The notes: generated by a model from the sequence alone, not told the origin. A DNA stretch of 64,000 nt from Prevotella aurantiaca JCM 15754 (GCF_000614025.1 NZ_BAKF01000003.1:62001-126000), one strand, 5' to 3'; positions 45,634-55,863 are shown, numbered from the stretch's first letter. A program made the numbers and translations.

Positions 45634-47649
45634 TTATGCTAAAAATAATTTAACTTGTTCGTAAACATTCTGAGCAGTAAAGCCCAGTTTTTCATCAAGT
45701 ACTTTGTATGGTGCCGAAAAACCGAAGCTATTCAGACCATAAACAGTACCATTTGCTCCTACTAAGCCTTGTAATGTAACAGGAAGACCCGCTGTTAAAC
45801 CAAATATCTTTGCATTCTTAGGAAGAATACTTTCTTGATATTCAGCAGATTGACGGCGGAACAATCCTTCTGATGGTGCACTTACAATACACACCTTTAC
45901 TCCATCGGCTTTAAGAAGTTCAGCTCCAGCAATACAAGTAGAAACTTCTGAACCACTAGCAACAAGAATTACGTCATAGTTCTCGTCAGAGTCATTTACA
46001 ATGTATGCTCCCTTGCGTGTTAACTCGTAATTATTACCTTCTGGGAGATTTGTAACATTTTGACGAGAAAGAATCAAGGCTGTTGGTGTATCTATGTTTT
46101 CCATCGCCATTTGCCAGCAAATTGTTGTTTCTTCTGCATCGGCAGGGCGGAATACGCGTAAAGAATCTTTTCCCGAATGGTTCTGGAGTTTCTCCATTAA
46201 GCGTATTTGTGCTTCTTGTTCAACTGGCTCGTGTGTAGGACCATCTTCACCTACACGGAATGCATCGTGGCTCCAAATGAATTTTACAGGAACTTGCATT
46301 AAGGCAGCGAGGCGAACAGCAGGTTTCATATAGTCAGAGAATACAAAGAATGTCCCCATAGCTGTAACGACTCCACCATGTAGCATCATACCAATACACA
46401 TGCAAGCCATTGTTAATTCACTAACACCAGCTTGGAAGAAAGCACCAGAGAAATCATCACGTACAATACTCTTTGTCTTCTTTAGGAAACCATCTGTCTT
46501 ATCAGAATTAGAAAGGTCAGCAGATGAACAAATCATATTAGGAACTTGTTCAGCAAGTACGCTTAAGCAAGTAGCACTTGCTGCACGTGTTGCAACGTCA
46601 GCTTTTTGACTGACAGCAGTCCAATCTATTTTAGGTGCTTTACCGCTAAACCATTCTTTGTATAATTTTGCTTTTTCAGGATTAGCTTCCGCCCATTTTT
46701 GTTCTTCTTCATGGCGTTTCGCTACAATATCCCTCAGTTCCTTCAAACGATTAGCATAAAGTTCTGAAACCTCAGGGAATACTTTAAATGGATCGTTAAT
46801 ATCGCCGCCCAGGTTCTTTATGGTATTAATGTATGCATTCCCACCTAGTGGTGCGCCATGTGTTTGAATACTATGTTCGTAGCTTGTGCCATCTTCTCTA
46901 AGTGCACCTTTACCCATGATTGTTTTACCAATAATAAGTGTTGGACGCTCTTTCTCGGTATGTGCAGCATCAAGAGCTTGTCGTATCTCGTTTACATCAT
47001 TACCATTGCAAGTTAGTACATTCCAGCCCCATGCTTTATATTTAGCAGCTGTGTCTTCGTTCATAACTTCGTTACATTCAGTAGAAAGCTGAATGTCGTT
47101 GGCATCATAGAACATGATAAGGTTGTTTAGACCTAAAGTTCCTGCAATACGTCCAACGCCTTGCGAAATTTCTTCTTGAACACCACCATCAGAAATATAT
47201 GCATAAATCTTATGTTGCATAACCTCACTACCCAATCTTGCTTCGAGGAATTTCTCGGCAACAGCAGCTCCAGCTGCAAATGTATGTCCTTGTCCTAATG
47301 GTCCAGAAGTATTTTCTATACCTCTTTTAATATCGCGTTCAGGATGTCCAGGAGTAGGGGATCCCCACTGACGGAAATCTTTTAATTCTTCTATTGTAAA
47401 TTTTTCTTGAAGTGCCAATGCTGAATATAGCATTGGAGACATGTGACCAGGGTCTAGAAAGAACCTATCGCGACCAGCCCATTCAGGTTGTTCGGGGTCG
47501 AATACCAAGTATTCAGAAAAGAGGACATTGATAAAGTCTGCGCCTCCCATTGCTCCTCCAGGGTGTCCTGATTTTGCTCTTTCTACCATGGAAGCAGCAA
47601 GAATTCTGATATTGTCCGCCGCACGGTTCATTACTTTGTTGTCGTTCAT
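45634..47649 (-). CDS. tkt: Transketolase
   Basis: A 671-residue thiamine-diphosphate enzyme of the non-oxidative pentose phosphate pathway, full length. Seen: SGHPGGAMGGADF, GPLGQGHTFAAGAAVAEKFLEARLG, the ThDP/Mg motif (ISDGGVQEEISQGVGRIAGTLGLNNLIMFYDANDIQL), HDAFRVGEDGPTHEPVEQ. A -7 box (TATATTTG) lies at 47684-47691. rpiB follows on the same strand. Confidence 0.97.
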   Translation of the reverse strand: MNDNKVMNRAADNIRILAASMVERAKSGHPGGAMGGADFINVLFSEYLVFDPEQPEWAGRDRFFLDPGHMSPMLYSALALQEKFTIEELKDFRQWGSPTPGHPERDIKRGIENTSGPLGQGHTFAAGAAVAEKFLEARLGSEVMQHKIYAYISDGGVQEEISQGVGRIAGTLGLNNLIMFYDANDIQLSTECNEVMNEDTAAKYKAWGWNVLTCNGNDVNEIRQALDAAHTEKERPTLIIGKTIMGKGALREDGTSYEHSIQTHGAPLGGNAYINTIKNLGGDINDPFKVFPEVSELYANRLKELRDIVAKRHEEEQKWAEANPEKAKLYKEWFSGKAPKIDWTAVSQKADVATRAASATCLSVLAEQVPNMICSSADLSNSDKTDGFLKKTKSIVRDDFSGAFFQAGVSELTMACMCIGMMLHGGVVTAMGTFFVFSDYMKPAVRLAALMQVPVKFIWSHDAFRVGEDGPTHEPVEQEAQIRLMEKLQNHSGKDSLRVFRPADAEETTICWQMAMENIDTPTALILSRQNVTNLPEGNNYELTRKGAYIVNDSDENYDVILVASGSEVSTCIAGAELLKADGVKVCIVSAPSEGLFRRQSAEYQESILPKNAKIFGLTAGLPVTLQGLVGANGTVYGLNSFGFSAPYKVLDEKLGFTAQNVYEQVKLFLA

Positions 47650-47683
47650 AAAATTTAGATTAATAATATATTTATTCTATTTG

Positions 47684-47691
47684 CAAATATA
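47684..47691 (-). promoter_or_regulatory. -7 box of tkt
   Basis: TATATTTG on the minus strand, 34 nt before the ATG at 47649. Confidence 0.55.
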
Positions 47692-47875
47692 ATGAATTAT
47701 TGGGGAAATCCAAAATATAAGATTGTTTAATTGCTAAATTTCGCATTATTTTATGAATATTCAATGCGAGATTTGATAGTTTATTTTTATCATCTACTTT
47801 TTAGAGTATACTTGTATATAAAAAGTGTATTGAAAAGCTGCTCATTTTAATAATACAGAAGGAAAAATAATAATC

Positions 47876-48642
47876 CTAACCAAATATTATTTTGCAACGA
47901 CAAACCTCAGTTTCACCTTCAATACTTGATTTTGTTATTTGTATCGCAACTTCGTTATTTATAGGCTCAATTTCTTTATCCGTATAGAAATTGAGTGTTT
48001 CACCATAGTGAGATTCTACTATGTAGGCAATATCAAACTTCTGTATGCTATGTTGTTTATACCATTCGAGTGGGAAAATATCTAAGATGTGTTCTATATA
48101 TTTTATAGAATTTACATGTCCGTTGATGTCAACATCATTGTAATGGGCTATAATTGATTTCTGAAGTATGAGGTTGCTGTCCAATTTTACTCTAGACGAT
48201 TTCTTGATAGGGTTGTCATAGTTAGTTTCTATATGTTTTGAGATAGTTTCGTTGTCAACTTTCATAATATCTACAGGTTCCCGAGTTTCTGTATCAATCA
48301 TTGCCCATATACTTTTTCCATAACCATATATGTGTCCGTCTTCATTTGTTATTTTGAAGTTACGGTTTGTAAAATAGCGCATAACACTATCTACCATGTT
48401 TCTATTATAAATTTATCATAGATAGCAGGCGTTTCGTCTAATTCTATAGCAAGTCTGCTTAGAACCCATGTCTTATTTATGGTGTTTAGATAATTTACTC
48501 CATAACCACGATCGTTACTATGGAAATCAGCTGCATTTAAAAGATTATTTCCTAAATGCCCAATAAATAAATGCTTTGTAAAATCGCAATGGAACGGCTC
48601 AGCCATAAAGTGGTATTTGCCTATTGTAGGTAGGTTATTCAT
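47876..48642 (-). pseudogene. Acyl-ACP thioesterase, one frameshift
   Basis: Two frames make one double-hotdog acyl-ACP thioesterase (FatA/B-like) of about 255 residues, which frees fatty acids from acyl carrier protein. The first part reads GKYHFMAEPFHCDF and TWVLSRLAIELDETPAIYDKFIIETW; the frame is restored as ETWVDSVMRYFTNRNFKI when one base is added in the CC at 48394-48395. The second hotdog has the HYNDVDINGHVNSIKYIEH catalytic segment. The gene stands alone between tkt and the porin. Confidence 0.86.
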
Positions 48643-49190
48643 ATGCTCTATTTATATAATGTTGTCTTTAGTGCAAAAGTAGTGATAATTTTCTTAATTG
48701 CTTTCCACAATGAAGGTTATTTTATATTTGTTTTTAAGAGTGATAAATTATATCTAGTCTTATTCTTTTCTCAAACGTCTAATTGTTCTCTGCTAAACTA
48801 GTTTATAGTGCAGATGAAATAATCAACATGTTCAATGACGTTGACATGTAGTATTAATAGGAGGATAGAATTGCTATATAAAATGTAATTACGAAAAATT
48901 AAATTGTAATTACTTTTTTAAAATTCATAATTACATTTTTCTTAATATATAATAATTTTTTCTTTATAGGCTAATAGATAGGGGAAACAATATATTTCTA
49001 GTCTTATTATTACCGAGTTCTACAATCATTTTTTAAAATATATCTTAGCTATAAGAAAGAATAGTTGTAAGTAACTATTTGACTGATAAGTGAAAAAATG
49101 AATAATAATCGTTATAATATCACTTCTCAATAATCTTCTAATTTTATTTTTAAAAGGGAACTTGATATTTGTTTTAAAAGTTTAGACAAT
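48643..49190. other. AT-rich intergenic region with hairpin repeat
   Basis: About 550 nt of very AT-rich sequence with no credible gene. It contains the hairpin at 48884-48940. Confidence 0.55.
48884..48940. repeat. AT-rich hairpin, related to 13082-13122
   Basis: TGTAATTAC occurs at 48884 and 48905, and TAATTACA (48928-48935) is the inverse of TGTAATTA. The block order AATTGTAATTA, T-run, ATAATTA, T-run is shared with the 13-kb hairpin. Confidence 0.55.
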
Positions 49191-49193
49191 AAA

Positions 49194-49221
49194 AATCCTC
49201 GGTACTTTCGCACCGAGGATT
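49194..49221 (-). terminator. Terminator after the OmpA-family gene
   Basis: AATCCTCGGT (49194-49203) and ACCGAGGATT (49212-49221) pair perfectly over 10 bp, 38 nt past the stop; the minus strand continues with T residues. Confidence 0.85.
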
Positions 49222-49258
49222 AATTATGTAATTAAAAAATTATTTGTTCTGTGTTAAA

Positions 49259-50359
49259 TTACTTAACGTAAACAACTGCAAGACGATTAGAGGTTACACC
49301 CTGAACACCCTTACCAGTAGCTTCGTCGATGATAACACCACGGCTTCTGAGGTAATCAGCTACAACCTGAGCGCGGTTTTCAGACAACTTCTGGTTGAGA
49401 GCTGCGCTACCTTCTGGAGATGCTGTACCAACAACTTGTACGTGGCTACCTTCCTTAACGTTGTCAAGAGCTGCCTTTGCCTCTCTTGTAAGATTGTACT
49501 TACCTTGAGCGAATGTTACGAATACAAGGTCAGAAACAGTGAATTCCTTAACTGCAGGTACTTCCTTAACAACTTCAACTTGCTTAGTGATAACTTCTGG
49601 CTTACGATTGCGAAGTTCATTAATTTGTGCGTTGAGTGCATCAATTTCAGCTTGGTCACGTGGAGTAACGATTGTGAAGTTGTGAGCACCATTAGAGTTC
49701 TTAAACTTGTAAACGATACCAGCATTCAGCTGAACCATTGAGTTGTGAATGTTGTAAACTGGTTGGTCACCATTTGAGTAAGCATTGAAACGATATTGAC
49801 CTGAACCATCATTCTTGGTACGACCTTCGTGCTGACCAAGGAATGCCCAGTTGATAGAAGGCTCAATATAAATTTGCCATTGCTTCTTTGAACCAAAGTT
49901 GAATGCGAGGTCAAGACCTGCCTTTGATGTCATGCGGTTGATTGGTTCCATATCGTCTCTGTGATTGAAAACGTGACCCCAACCGAGACCATATACACCA
50001 CTTACTTCAAATACACGTGGCTCACCTTTGTAACCACCAAACCAATTGCTGAAGTTTACAGTACCCAACAACTGTGTATTGATGTAGCGAACGATAGTTC
50101 CTGTTGATCTCCAAGGTTTGTTAGAGAAGTATGCGTTACCCTCAATTGCTAAACCGAATACAGGAGTGAAATAACGACCAATACGAAGACCTGCGTTAGG
50201 GTTGAGGTCGCTCAACCATTTGTGGCCAGTTGTCTTAGTAGCAACACCACCGTTAATACCGATGTAAATGTTGTCGAAAGTCTTACTTTCTGCAACTGTT
50301 TGTGCAGATGCAGATGCTGCAAAAACTGTGGCAGCAAACAATAAACCTAACTTTTTCAT
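49259..50359 (-). CDS. OmpA family outer-membrane protein
   Basis: A 366-residue outer-membrane protein: signal peptide MKKLGLLFAATVFAASASAQ, an eight-strand-type beta barrel (about 25-230; GINGGVATKTTGHKW, NAGLRIGRYFTPVFGLAIEGNAY), a short coiled linker (ALNAQINELRNRKPEVI), and a C-terminal OmpA peptidoglycan-binding domain (LTREAKAALDNVKEGSHVQVVGTASPEGSAALNQKLSENRAQ). It resembles the major OmpA-like proteins (Omp40/41-type) of oral Bacteroidales. Codon use looks more biased than its neighbours, as expected for an abundant protein. Confidence 0.93.
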   Translation of the reverse strand: MKKLGLLFAATVFAASASAQTVAESKTFDNIYIGINGGVATKTTGHKWLSDLNPNAGLRIGRYFTPVFGLAIEGNAYFSNKPWRSTGTIVRYINTQLLGTVNFSNWFGGYKGEPRVFEVSGVYGLGWGHVFNHRDDMEPINRMTSKAGLDLAFNFGSKKQWQIYIEPSINWAFLGQHEGRTKNDGSGQYRFNAYSNGDQPVYNIHNSMVQLNAGIVYKFKNSNGAHNFTIVTPRDQAEIDALNAQINELRNRKPEVITKQVEVVKEVPAVKEFTVSDLVFVTFAQGKYNLTREAKAALDNVKEGSHVQVVGTASPEGSAALNQKLSENRAQVVADYLRSRGVIIDEATGKGVQGVTSNRLAVVYVK

Positions 50360-50558
50360 TTCTCTGAAAATTTATTAATACTTTTTTAAATAATATTTTA
50401 TATTACGATGCAAAGTAATAAAAAATTACGCAATTGACCAAATGTTTTTGCTGAAAAGTGTGTAAAAAGTGTGTTTTTAGATGTGAAATGAGACAAATTG
50501 CACTAAAAAAGTATTTTTTATCTATTTTTTAAGCTTTTGAGAGATTATCATATATAAA

Positions 50559-50594
50559 AAAGAGGCTCGTCAACATTTCTGCACGGGCCTCTTT
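50559..50594 (-). terminator. Terminator of the 2-oxoacid oxidoreductase operon
   Basis: AAAGAGGC and GCCTCTTT with adjacent pairing (one wobble) around a loop, about 33 nt past the operon's last stop codon at 50627. Confidence 0.75.
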
Positions 50595-50626
50595 ATATAA
50601 GGATAGGGTGAAACTAAATGTTACTT

Positions 50627-51169
50627 TTAGATTTGCGTAATAATGCTACCACCAACTTCTACAGCTTCCATATTTAGAGGTATTAAGTGGTGATGGCGCT
50701 CAGGTAAAGTTTTAAACAATGCTTTGTTTAATCCGTCCAAACTTACAATAGGACAAACTTTGAGTAGTCCACCAAGAACAATCATATTGAAGACCTTAGA
50801 GTTCTTCATTTCTGCTGCTTTGTTCATCGCATCTATACGATAAACAGTAATATCTGTACGAGTTGGTGGGTTTACAATGCCAAATCCATCATATATAAGT
50901 ATACCGCCTGGCTTAATCTTTTCTTCAAACTTTTCGAGTGAAGGTTGGTTGAGCACAATAGCAACATCATACTTACTCAAAATAGGAGATGATACGCGTT
51001 CGTCGCTTACAATAACAGTAACATTCGCTGTTCCACCACGTTGTTCTGGTCCGTATGCGGGCATCCATGTTACTTCTTTATCTTCCATAAGTCCCGAATA
51101 GGCCAAAATCTTTCCCATAGAGAGAACGCCTTGTCCTCCGAAACCGCTAATTATGATCTCTTTCTTCAT
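50627..51169 (-). CDS. 2-oxoacid:ferredoxin oxidoreductase, gamma subunit
   Basis: A 180-residue subunit of the POR/KOR/VOR gamma type: IISGFGGQGVLSMGKILAYSG at the start, MPAYGPEQRGGTANVTVIVSD, then NMIVLGGLLKV. It completes the heterotetramer with the alpha, beta and ferredoxin subunits encoded just upstream. Normal length. Last gene of the operon, 22 nt after beta. Confidence 0.93.
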   Translation of the reverse strand: MKKEIIISGFGGQGVLSMGKILAYSGLMEDKEVTWMPAYGPEQRGGTANVTVIVSDERVSSPILSKYDVAIVLNQPSLEKFEEKIKPGGILIYDGFGIVNPPTRTDITVYRIDAMNKAAEMKNSKVFNMIVLGGLLKVCPIVSLDGLNKALFKTLPERHHHLIPLNMEAVEVGGSIITQI

Positions 51170-51191
51170 ACTATAAATGCTTTAAGTTTGG

Positions 51192-51962
51192 TTATATGCC
51201 AGTTTCGTCTTTAAGGTCGCCCTTTTCATAATGAGGAAACATATTTTCTCGCATCCATTCATTAGCTTTTACAGGACTTAGTTTCCATCCACTATTACAA
51301 GTAGATACAATCTCTACAAGTGAGCTGCCTTTACCTTGCAAACTTGATTCGAATGCCTTGCGAATAGCTTTCTTTGCTTTGTTTATAGATGCAACAGTGT
51401 CAACACTTTGACGAGTAACATAGCAAGTTCCTTCTAAGCGACTTGCCAAGTCGGTCATATTAAGTGGATAACCATGTATATCTGGAGTTCTTCCGAAAGG
51501 ACAAGTAGCTGTCTTTTGACCAATCAAAGTTGTTGGTGCCATTTGTCCTCCGGTCATTCCATAGATAGCATTATTTATGAAGATGATTGTAATGTTCTCA
51601 CCTCTGTTAAGAGCATGTATGGTTTCAGCTGTACCAATACAAGCCAAGTCACCATCACCTTGGTAAGTAAATACCAAACGGTCTGGCCAAAGGCGTTTGA
51701 TGGCAGTAGCAACTGCAGGTGCTCTTCCATGTGCTGCTTCTTGCCAGTCGATATCAAGATAGCGATAAGCGAACACTGCACAACCTACAGGACATACACC
51801 AATTGTTTTTTCTTCCATACCCATGTCGGCAATAACCTCTGCTACGAGCTTATGCACAACACCATGTGAACAACCAGGACAATAGTGCATTGTCGTGTCA
51901 TTCATTAGTTTGGGTTTTGCGTATACCAGATTCTCTGGCGAAATTATATTATTTTCTGCCAT
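51192..51962 (-). CDS. 2-oxoacid:ferredoxin oxidoreductase, beta (thiamine diphosphate) subunit
   Basis: A 256-residue subunit binding thiamine diphosphate and an iron-sulfur cluster. Seen: MHYCPGCSHGVVHKL (cluster cysteines), GCAVFAYRYLDIDWQEAAHGRAPAVATAIKR, the ThDP motif TYQGDGDLACIGTAETIHALNRGENITIIFINNAIYGMTGGQMAPT. It carries out oxidative decarboxylation of a 2-oxo acid to acyl-CoA with ferredoxin reduction. 2-oxoglutarate or branched-chain 2-oxo acids are both possible. A GGAGG sequence lies shortly upstream of the start. Confidence 0.93.
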   Translation of the reverse strand: MAENNIISPENLVYAKPKLMNDTTMHYCPGCSHGVVHKLVAEVIADMGMEEKTIGVCPVGCAVFAYRYLDIDWQEAAHGRAPAVATAIKRLWPDRLVFTYQGDGDLACIGTAETIHALNRGENITIIFINNAIYGMTGGQMAPTTLIGQKTATCPFGRTPDIHGYPLNMTDLASRLEGTCYVTRQSVDTVASINKAKKAIRKAFESSLQGKGSSLVEIVSTCNSGWKLSPVKANEWMRENMFPHYEKGDLKDETGI

Positions 51963-51981
51963 TGGGCATTCCTCCGATTTC

Positions 51982-53067
51982 TTATTTTATAAGTTTATCT
52001 TTTAGTGCTTCTACTATCTCTTCTGGTTCAGGAACGATACCACCCAATCTTCCAAAGTGTTCTACTTGTATGGTACCATCAATAGCAAGTCTTACATCTT
52101 GAACCATTTGACCAGCATTAATCTCGCTAACTAATATTCCTTTCTTGTTTTTTGAGATTTCAACAAGCTCTTTACTTGGGAATGGCCATAGAGTAATAGG
52201 GCGGAATAACCCAACTTTCATACCTTGTTCGCGTGCCAATTCTACTGCTTTTTCGCCAATACGAGAAGCACTACCAAAGCTTACTATAATGTAATCGGCA
52301 TCTTCGCATTGGCTTGTTTCAAAGCGTGTTTCGTTCTCTCGAATGGTCTTATACTTCTCTTGTAAGTGTAAGTTTCTCTTTTCCATTACTTCCGACTTAA
52401 GCTCAAGCGATGTAATTATGTTTGGCTCACGCTCTGCTTTGCGGCCCATACTTGCCCATGGACATTCTTTTGCTATTTCTTCTTCTGTACGACGTGGCTT
52501 TAGTGGTGGCAATACAACCTTTTCCATCATCTGACCGATGACACCATCAGAAAGAATCATAGCAGGGTTGCGATACTTAAATGCCAATTCAAAAGCCAAA
52601 TCTACGAAGTCAGCCATTTCTTGAACAGAGTTTGGTGCCAACACGATTACGTTGTAGTCGCCATTACCACCACCTCTTGTAGCTTGGAAATAGTCACTTT
52701 GACTTGGTTGAATTGTACCCAAGCCAGGACCTCCACGTTGTACGTTTACGAATACACCTGGTAGCTCAGCACCAGCCATATAACTTATGCCTTCTTGCAT
52801 AAGTGCTATACCTGGAGAAGATGAAGATGTTAGTACACGTTTTCCAGCACCGGCACCACCATATATCATATTGATAGATGATGTTTCACTTTCAGCCTGC
52901 AAGACAACCATTCCTGTTGTTTCCCATGGCTTCAGAAGTGCGAATGTTTCAATTATTTCACTCTGTGGAGTAATAGGATAGCCGAAATATCCATCTGCAC
53001 CACAACGTATGGCAGCGTGCGCTATGGCTTCGTTGCCTTTCATTAATGTTACTTCTCTTTCTGCCAT
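51982..53067 (-). CDS. vorB: 2-oxoacid:ferredoxin oxidoreductase, alpha subunit (VorB type)
   Basis: A 361-residue subunit with the pyrimidine-binding domain (MKGNEAIAHAAIRCGADGYFGYPITPQSEIIE), the RGGPGLGTIQPSQSDYFQATRGGG segment and a C-terminal transketolase-like domain (LWPFPSKELVE). Similar proteins are annotated as 3-methyl-2-oxobutanoate dehydrogenase VorB, but the sequence does not fix the substrate. A clear GGAGG lies 8-12 nt before the ATG, unusual in this group. Confidence 0.92.
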   Translation of the reverse strand: MAEREVTLMKGNEAIAHAAIRCGADGYFGYPITPQSEIIETFALLKPWETTGMVVLQAESETSSINMIYGGAGAGKRVLTSSSSPGIALMQEGISYMAGAELPGVFVNVQRGGPGLGTIQPSQSDYFQATRGGGNGDYNVIVLAPNSVQEMADFVDLAFELAFKYRNPAMILSDGVIGQMMEKVVLPPLKPRRTEEEIAKECPWASMGRKAEREPNIITSLELKSEVMEKRNLHLQEKYKTIRENETRFETSQCEDADYIIVSFGSASRIGEKAVELAREQGMKVGLFRPITLWPFPSKELVEISKNKKGILVSEINAGQMVQDVRLAIDGTIQVEHFGRLGGIVPEPEEIVEALKDKLIK

Positions 53068-53070
53068 TCT

Positions 53071-53304
53071 TTATTCCTCCACTCTTTTTTTGTATACTGT
53101 GATACAACCATCTGGACATACTGTTGCACATGCTGCACAACCTATACATAAGTCAATGTGTGCAGGTTCAACATAAGTGTATCCGTGGTTATTAACTTTT
53201 TTATGAGCTATGTCTATCACGTCTTTTGGACAGGCAACAATACACAATTGGCATCCTTTACATCTGTCGGTGTTTACGACAATCGCTCCTTTAATCTTGC
53301 TCAT
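53071..53304 (-). CDS. 4Fe-4S ferredoxin subunit of the 2-oxoacid oxidoreductase
   Basis: A 77-residue dicluster ferredoxin with two CxxCxxCxxxCP motifs: CKGCQLCIVACPKDVID and CIGCAACATVCPDGCI. It carries electrons within the complex to free ferredoxin. The stop is 3 nt before the alpha-subunit start, so the two are tightly coupled. Confidence 0.95.
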   Translation of the reverse strand: MSKIKGAIVVNTDRCKGCQLCIVACPKDVIDIAHKKVNNHGYTYVEPAHIDLCIGCAACATVCPDGCITVYKKRVEE

Positions 53305-53316
53305 GCTTTTGTATTT

Positions 53317-53496
53317 TTAAGGATTATAAGCGTCCTTGTTGTAAAAATTAAAAATGTCTTCTAGCATTTTCTTTGCTTCTAAGGCTGGAGATTCAGGATC
53401 GAGATCTATTGCCTCTAAGTAGCAATTCATTGCATTTTTAAAATCGCCTTTCTTTTTGTACTCATTGCCCTGTCGGAAATATTCTTCCGCGGTCAT
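53317..53496 (-). CDS. Small TPR-like protein heading the oxidoreductase operon
   Basis: A 59-residue protein (MTAEEYFRQGNEYKKKGDFK at the start) with a single tetratricopeptide-type repeat (AMNCYLEAIDLDPESPALEA) and an extra C-terminal helix. It is the first gene of the oxidoreductase operon, with AGGAGG about 7 nt before its ATG. Perhaps a small assembly or scaffolding factor; that is inference from position. Confidence 0.85.
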   Translation of the reverse strand: MTAEEYFRQGNEYKKKGDFKNAMNCYLEAIDLDPESPALEAKKMLEDIFNFYNKDAYNP

Positions 53497-53585
53497 AATA
53501 AATCCTCCTTTCGTTTATAGTTGTTTTGTAATAGGTTTAGGTAGGAGAACGAATTCCCCACCTTATTAATTATAATGTAGTTGTC

Positions 53586-54470
53586 TTATTTGTAGAATTC
53601 TTTCTTACCTGCTGCAAGTGTATTTTTCATTAATGAGCAGATTGTCATTGGGCCTACACCACCAGGGACAGGTGTTATGTAAGAACATTTTGGCGCTACC
53701 TCGTCGAATTTAACGTCCCCTGTTAAGCGGAAGCCACTTGGACGAGAAGAATCTGAAACACGTGTAGTACCTACATCAAGTACGACAGCACCTTCTTTTA
53801 CCATGTCTGCAGTGAGAAATTCTGGCTTTCCAATAGCTGCAATAATGATATCAGCTGCTAAACATTCTTCCTTCAAAGTCTTTGAATGTGAGTGACAAAC
53901 TGTAACTGTAGCGTCACCGAAGTGCTTTTGCATCATGAGTTGAGCCATAGGCTTACCAACGATATTGCTTCTTCCGAGAATAACGCACTTCTTTCCTGAT
54001 GTAGGAATGTTGTAGTGTTGAAGCAATGTCAGCATGCCTAATGGTGTTGCAGAGATAAAGCAAGGAAGACCAATAGACATACGGCCAACGTTAATAGGGT
54101 GGAAGCCATCAACATCCTTGCGATAGTCCACTGCCATAATTATCTTTTGCTCGTCGATGTGCTTTGGTAATGGAAGTTGCATAATAAATCCATCTACATC
54201 GTTGTCTTTATTCAATTTGTCCACGCAAGCTAACAATTCTTCTTCAGTAACATCGCTTTCAAAACGAATTAGTGAAGATTTAAAACCGCAAGCCTCGCAA
54301 GCGAGTACTTTATTCTTAACGTAAGTTTCGCTTCCGCCATCGTGTCCGACAAGTACGGCAGCAAGATGTGGTTGCTTTCCGCCTGCTTCTACGATTTTGC
54401 GTACTTCTTCCGCAATTTCTTTTTTAATAGCTGTTGCGGTAGCCTTTCCATCGATTAGTTTGTAATCCAT
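53586..54470 (-). CDS. folD: Bifunctional methylene-THF dehydrogenase/cyclohydrolase FolD
   Basis: A 294-residue enzyme interconverting 5,10-methylene-, methenyl- and 10-formyl-THF with NADP. Seen: the catalytic lysine region [30 protein letters not shown], the Rossmann part [17 protein letters not shown] and the final [20 protein letters not shown]. Normal length. ffh lies upstream on the same strand (40-nt gap). Confidence 0.96.
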   Translation of the reverse strand: MDYKLIDGKATATAIKKEIAEEVRKIVEAGGKQPHLAAVLVGHDGGSETYVKNKVLACEACGFKSSLIRFESDVTEEELLACVDKLNKDNDVDGFIMQLPLPKHIDEQKIIMAVDYRKDVDGFHPINVGRMSIGLPCFISATPLGMLTLLQHYNIPTSGKKCVILGRSNIVGKPMAQLMMQKHFGDATVTVCHSHSKTLKEECLAADIIIAAIGKPEFLTADMVKEGAVVLDVGTTRVSDSSRPSGFRLTGDVKFDEVAPKCSYITPVPGGVGPMTICSLMKNTLAAGKKEFYK

Positions 54471-54510
54471 AGGTCTTGAGCTTAGATTTAATACTGTTTT
54501 TAATTTGTGT

Positions 54511-55863
54511 TTATAGTTTAGGCGCTTTTGGCATGCCAGGCATGTTTTTCATTTTTCCCATCATGCCTGCCATTTTAGAGCCTGTAACCATTTTCATCAT
54601 CTTGCGTGTTTGCTCGAATTGCTTTACAAGTCTGTTTACTTCTTGTATATTTGTGCCCGAGCCTTTTGCAATACGTAGGCGACGTGAATTATTCAAGAGT
54701 TCAGGATTTGTTCTTTCCTTTGGTGTCATACTTTGTATGATTGCCTCAATTCCCTTGAAAGCATTATCATCAATATCCACATCGCGTATAGCTTTTCCTA
54801 CACCTGGAATCATAGCAGCAAGGTCCTTCAAGTTACCCATTTTCTTTATCTGCTGTATTTGATTGTAGAAATCATTGAAATCAAATTTATTCTTCTGAAT
54901 CTTTTTCTGTAGTCTCTTTGCTTCTTCCTCGTCGAATTGCTCCTGTGCACGTTCAACAAGCGAAACAACGTCACCCATTCCTAAGATACGATCTGCCATT
55001 CGAGTAGGATGGAAGACATCGAGTGCTTCCATCTTCTCTCCTGTACCGATGAACTTTATAGGCTTTGTAACAACAGTACGGATAGATAAAGCCGCACCAC
55101 CTCGTGTGTCACCATCAAGCTTTGTAAGTACTACGCCATCAAAATCCAATCTGTCGTTAAATTCCTTAGCTGTATTTACTGCGTCTTGACCCGTCATAGA
55201 GTCAACAACAAACAAGACTTCGTCAGGGTTTACATGATTCTTCAGACTTTCAATTTCGTCCATCATTTCCGCATCAACAGCTAAGCGTCCAGCAGTATCA
55301 ATGATGATTATGTCGTTGCCATTGGCCTTTGCTTCCTTGATAGCATTGTCTGCAATAGCATTTACATTCTTATTTTCAGGTTCACTGTATACAGGTACAC
55401 CTACCGATTCGCCTACAACTTTTAGCTGCTGAATAGCAGCAGGACGATATACGTCGCAGGCTACAAGTAATGGTTTTTTATGTTCTTTGGTTTTTAGAAG
55501 GTTTGCTAATTTACCTGAAAAGGTTGTCTTACCAGAACCTTGCAAACCACTCATTAAGATAATAGCAGGTTTGTTTTCTAATTTCAGCCCTACAGTATCG
55601 CCACCCATCAATTCTGCTAACTCGTCATGAACAATTTTAACCATAAGCTGTCCAGGCTTAACGGCTGTTAATACGTTCATACCTAATGCCTTTTGTTTAA
55701 CAGTGTCTGTAAACGATTTAGCTACTTTGTAATTGACGTCAGCATCTAACAATGCCCTACGGACATCTTTTAGTGTTTCTGCTACGTTTATTTCTGTAAT
55801 CTTTCCCTCTCCTTTCAGTATCTTGAAGGAGCGTTCTAGACGATCACTTAAATTTTCAAACAT
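54511..55863 (-). CDS. ffh: Signal recognition particle protein Ffh
   Basis: A 450-residue SRP GTPase. N domain ([18 protein letters not shown]), G domain with [15 protein letters not shown] (P loop), [20 protein letters not shown] and [14 protein letters not shown], and a Met-rich M domain ([19 protein letters not shown]) that binds signal peptides and SRP RNA. The frame opens to 56046, but the -7 box at 55896-55903 and the family start fix the ATG at 55863. Its RNA partner is at 8071-8166. Confidence 0.96.
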   Translation of the reverse strand: MFENLSDRLERSFKILKGEGKITEINVAETLKDVRRALLDADVNYKVAKSFTDTVKQKALGMNVLTAVKPGQLMVKIVHDELAELMGGDTVGLKLENKPAIILMSGLQGSGKTTFSGKLANLLKTKEHKKPLLVACDVYRPAAIQQLKVVGESVGVPVYSEPENKNVNAIADNAIKEAKANGNDIIIIDTAGRLAVDAEMMDEIESLKNHVNPDEVLFVVDSMTGQDAVNTAKEFNDRLDFDGVVLTKLDGDTRGGAALSIRTVVTKPIKFIGTGEKMEALDVFHPTRMADRILGMGDVVSLVERAQEQFDEEEAKRLQKKIQKNKFDFNDFYNQIQQIKKMGNLKDLAAMIPGVGKAIRDVDIDDNAFKGIEAIIQSMTPKERTNPELLNNSRRLRIAKGSGTNIQEVNRLVKQFEQTRKMMKMVTGSKMAGMMGKMKNMPGMPKAPKL

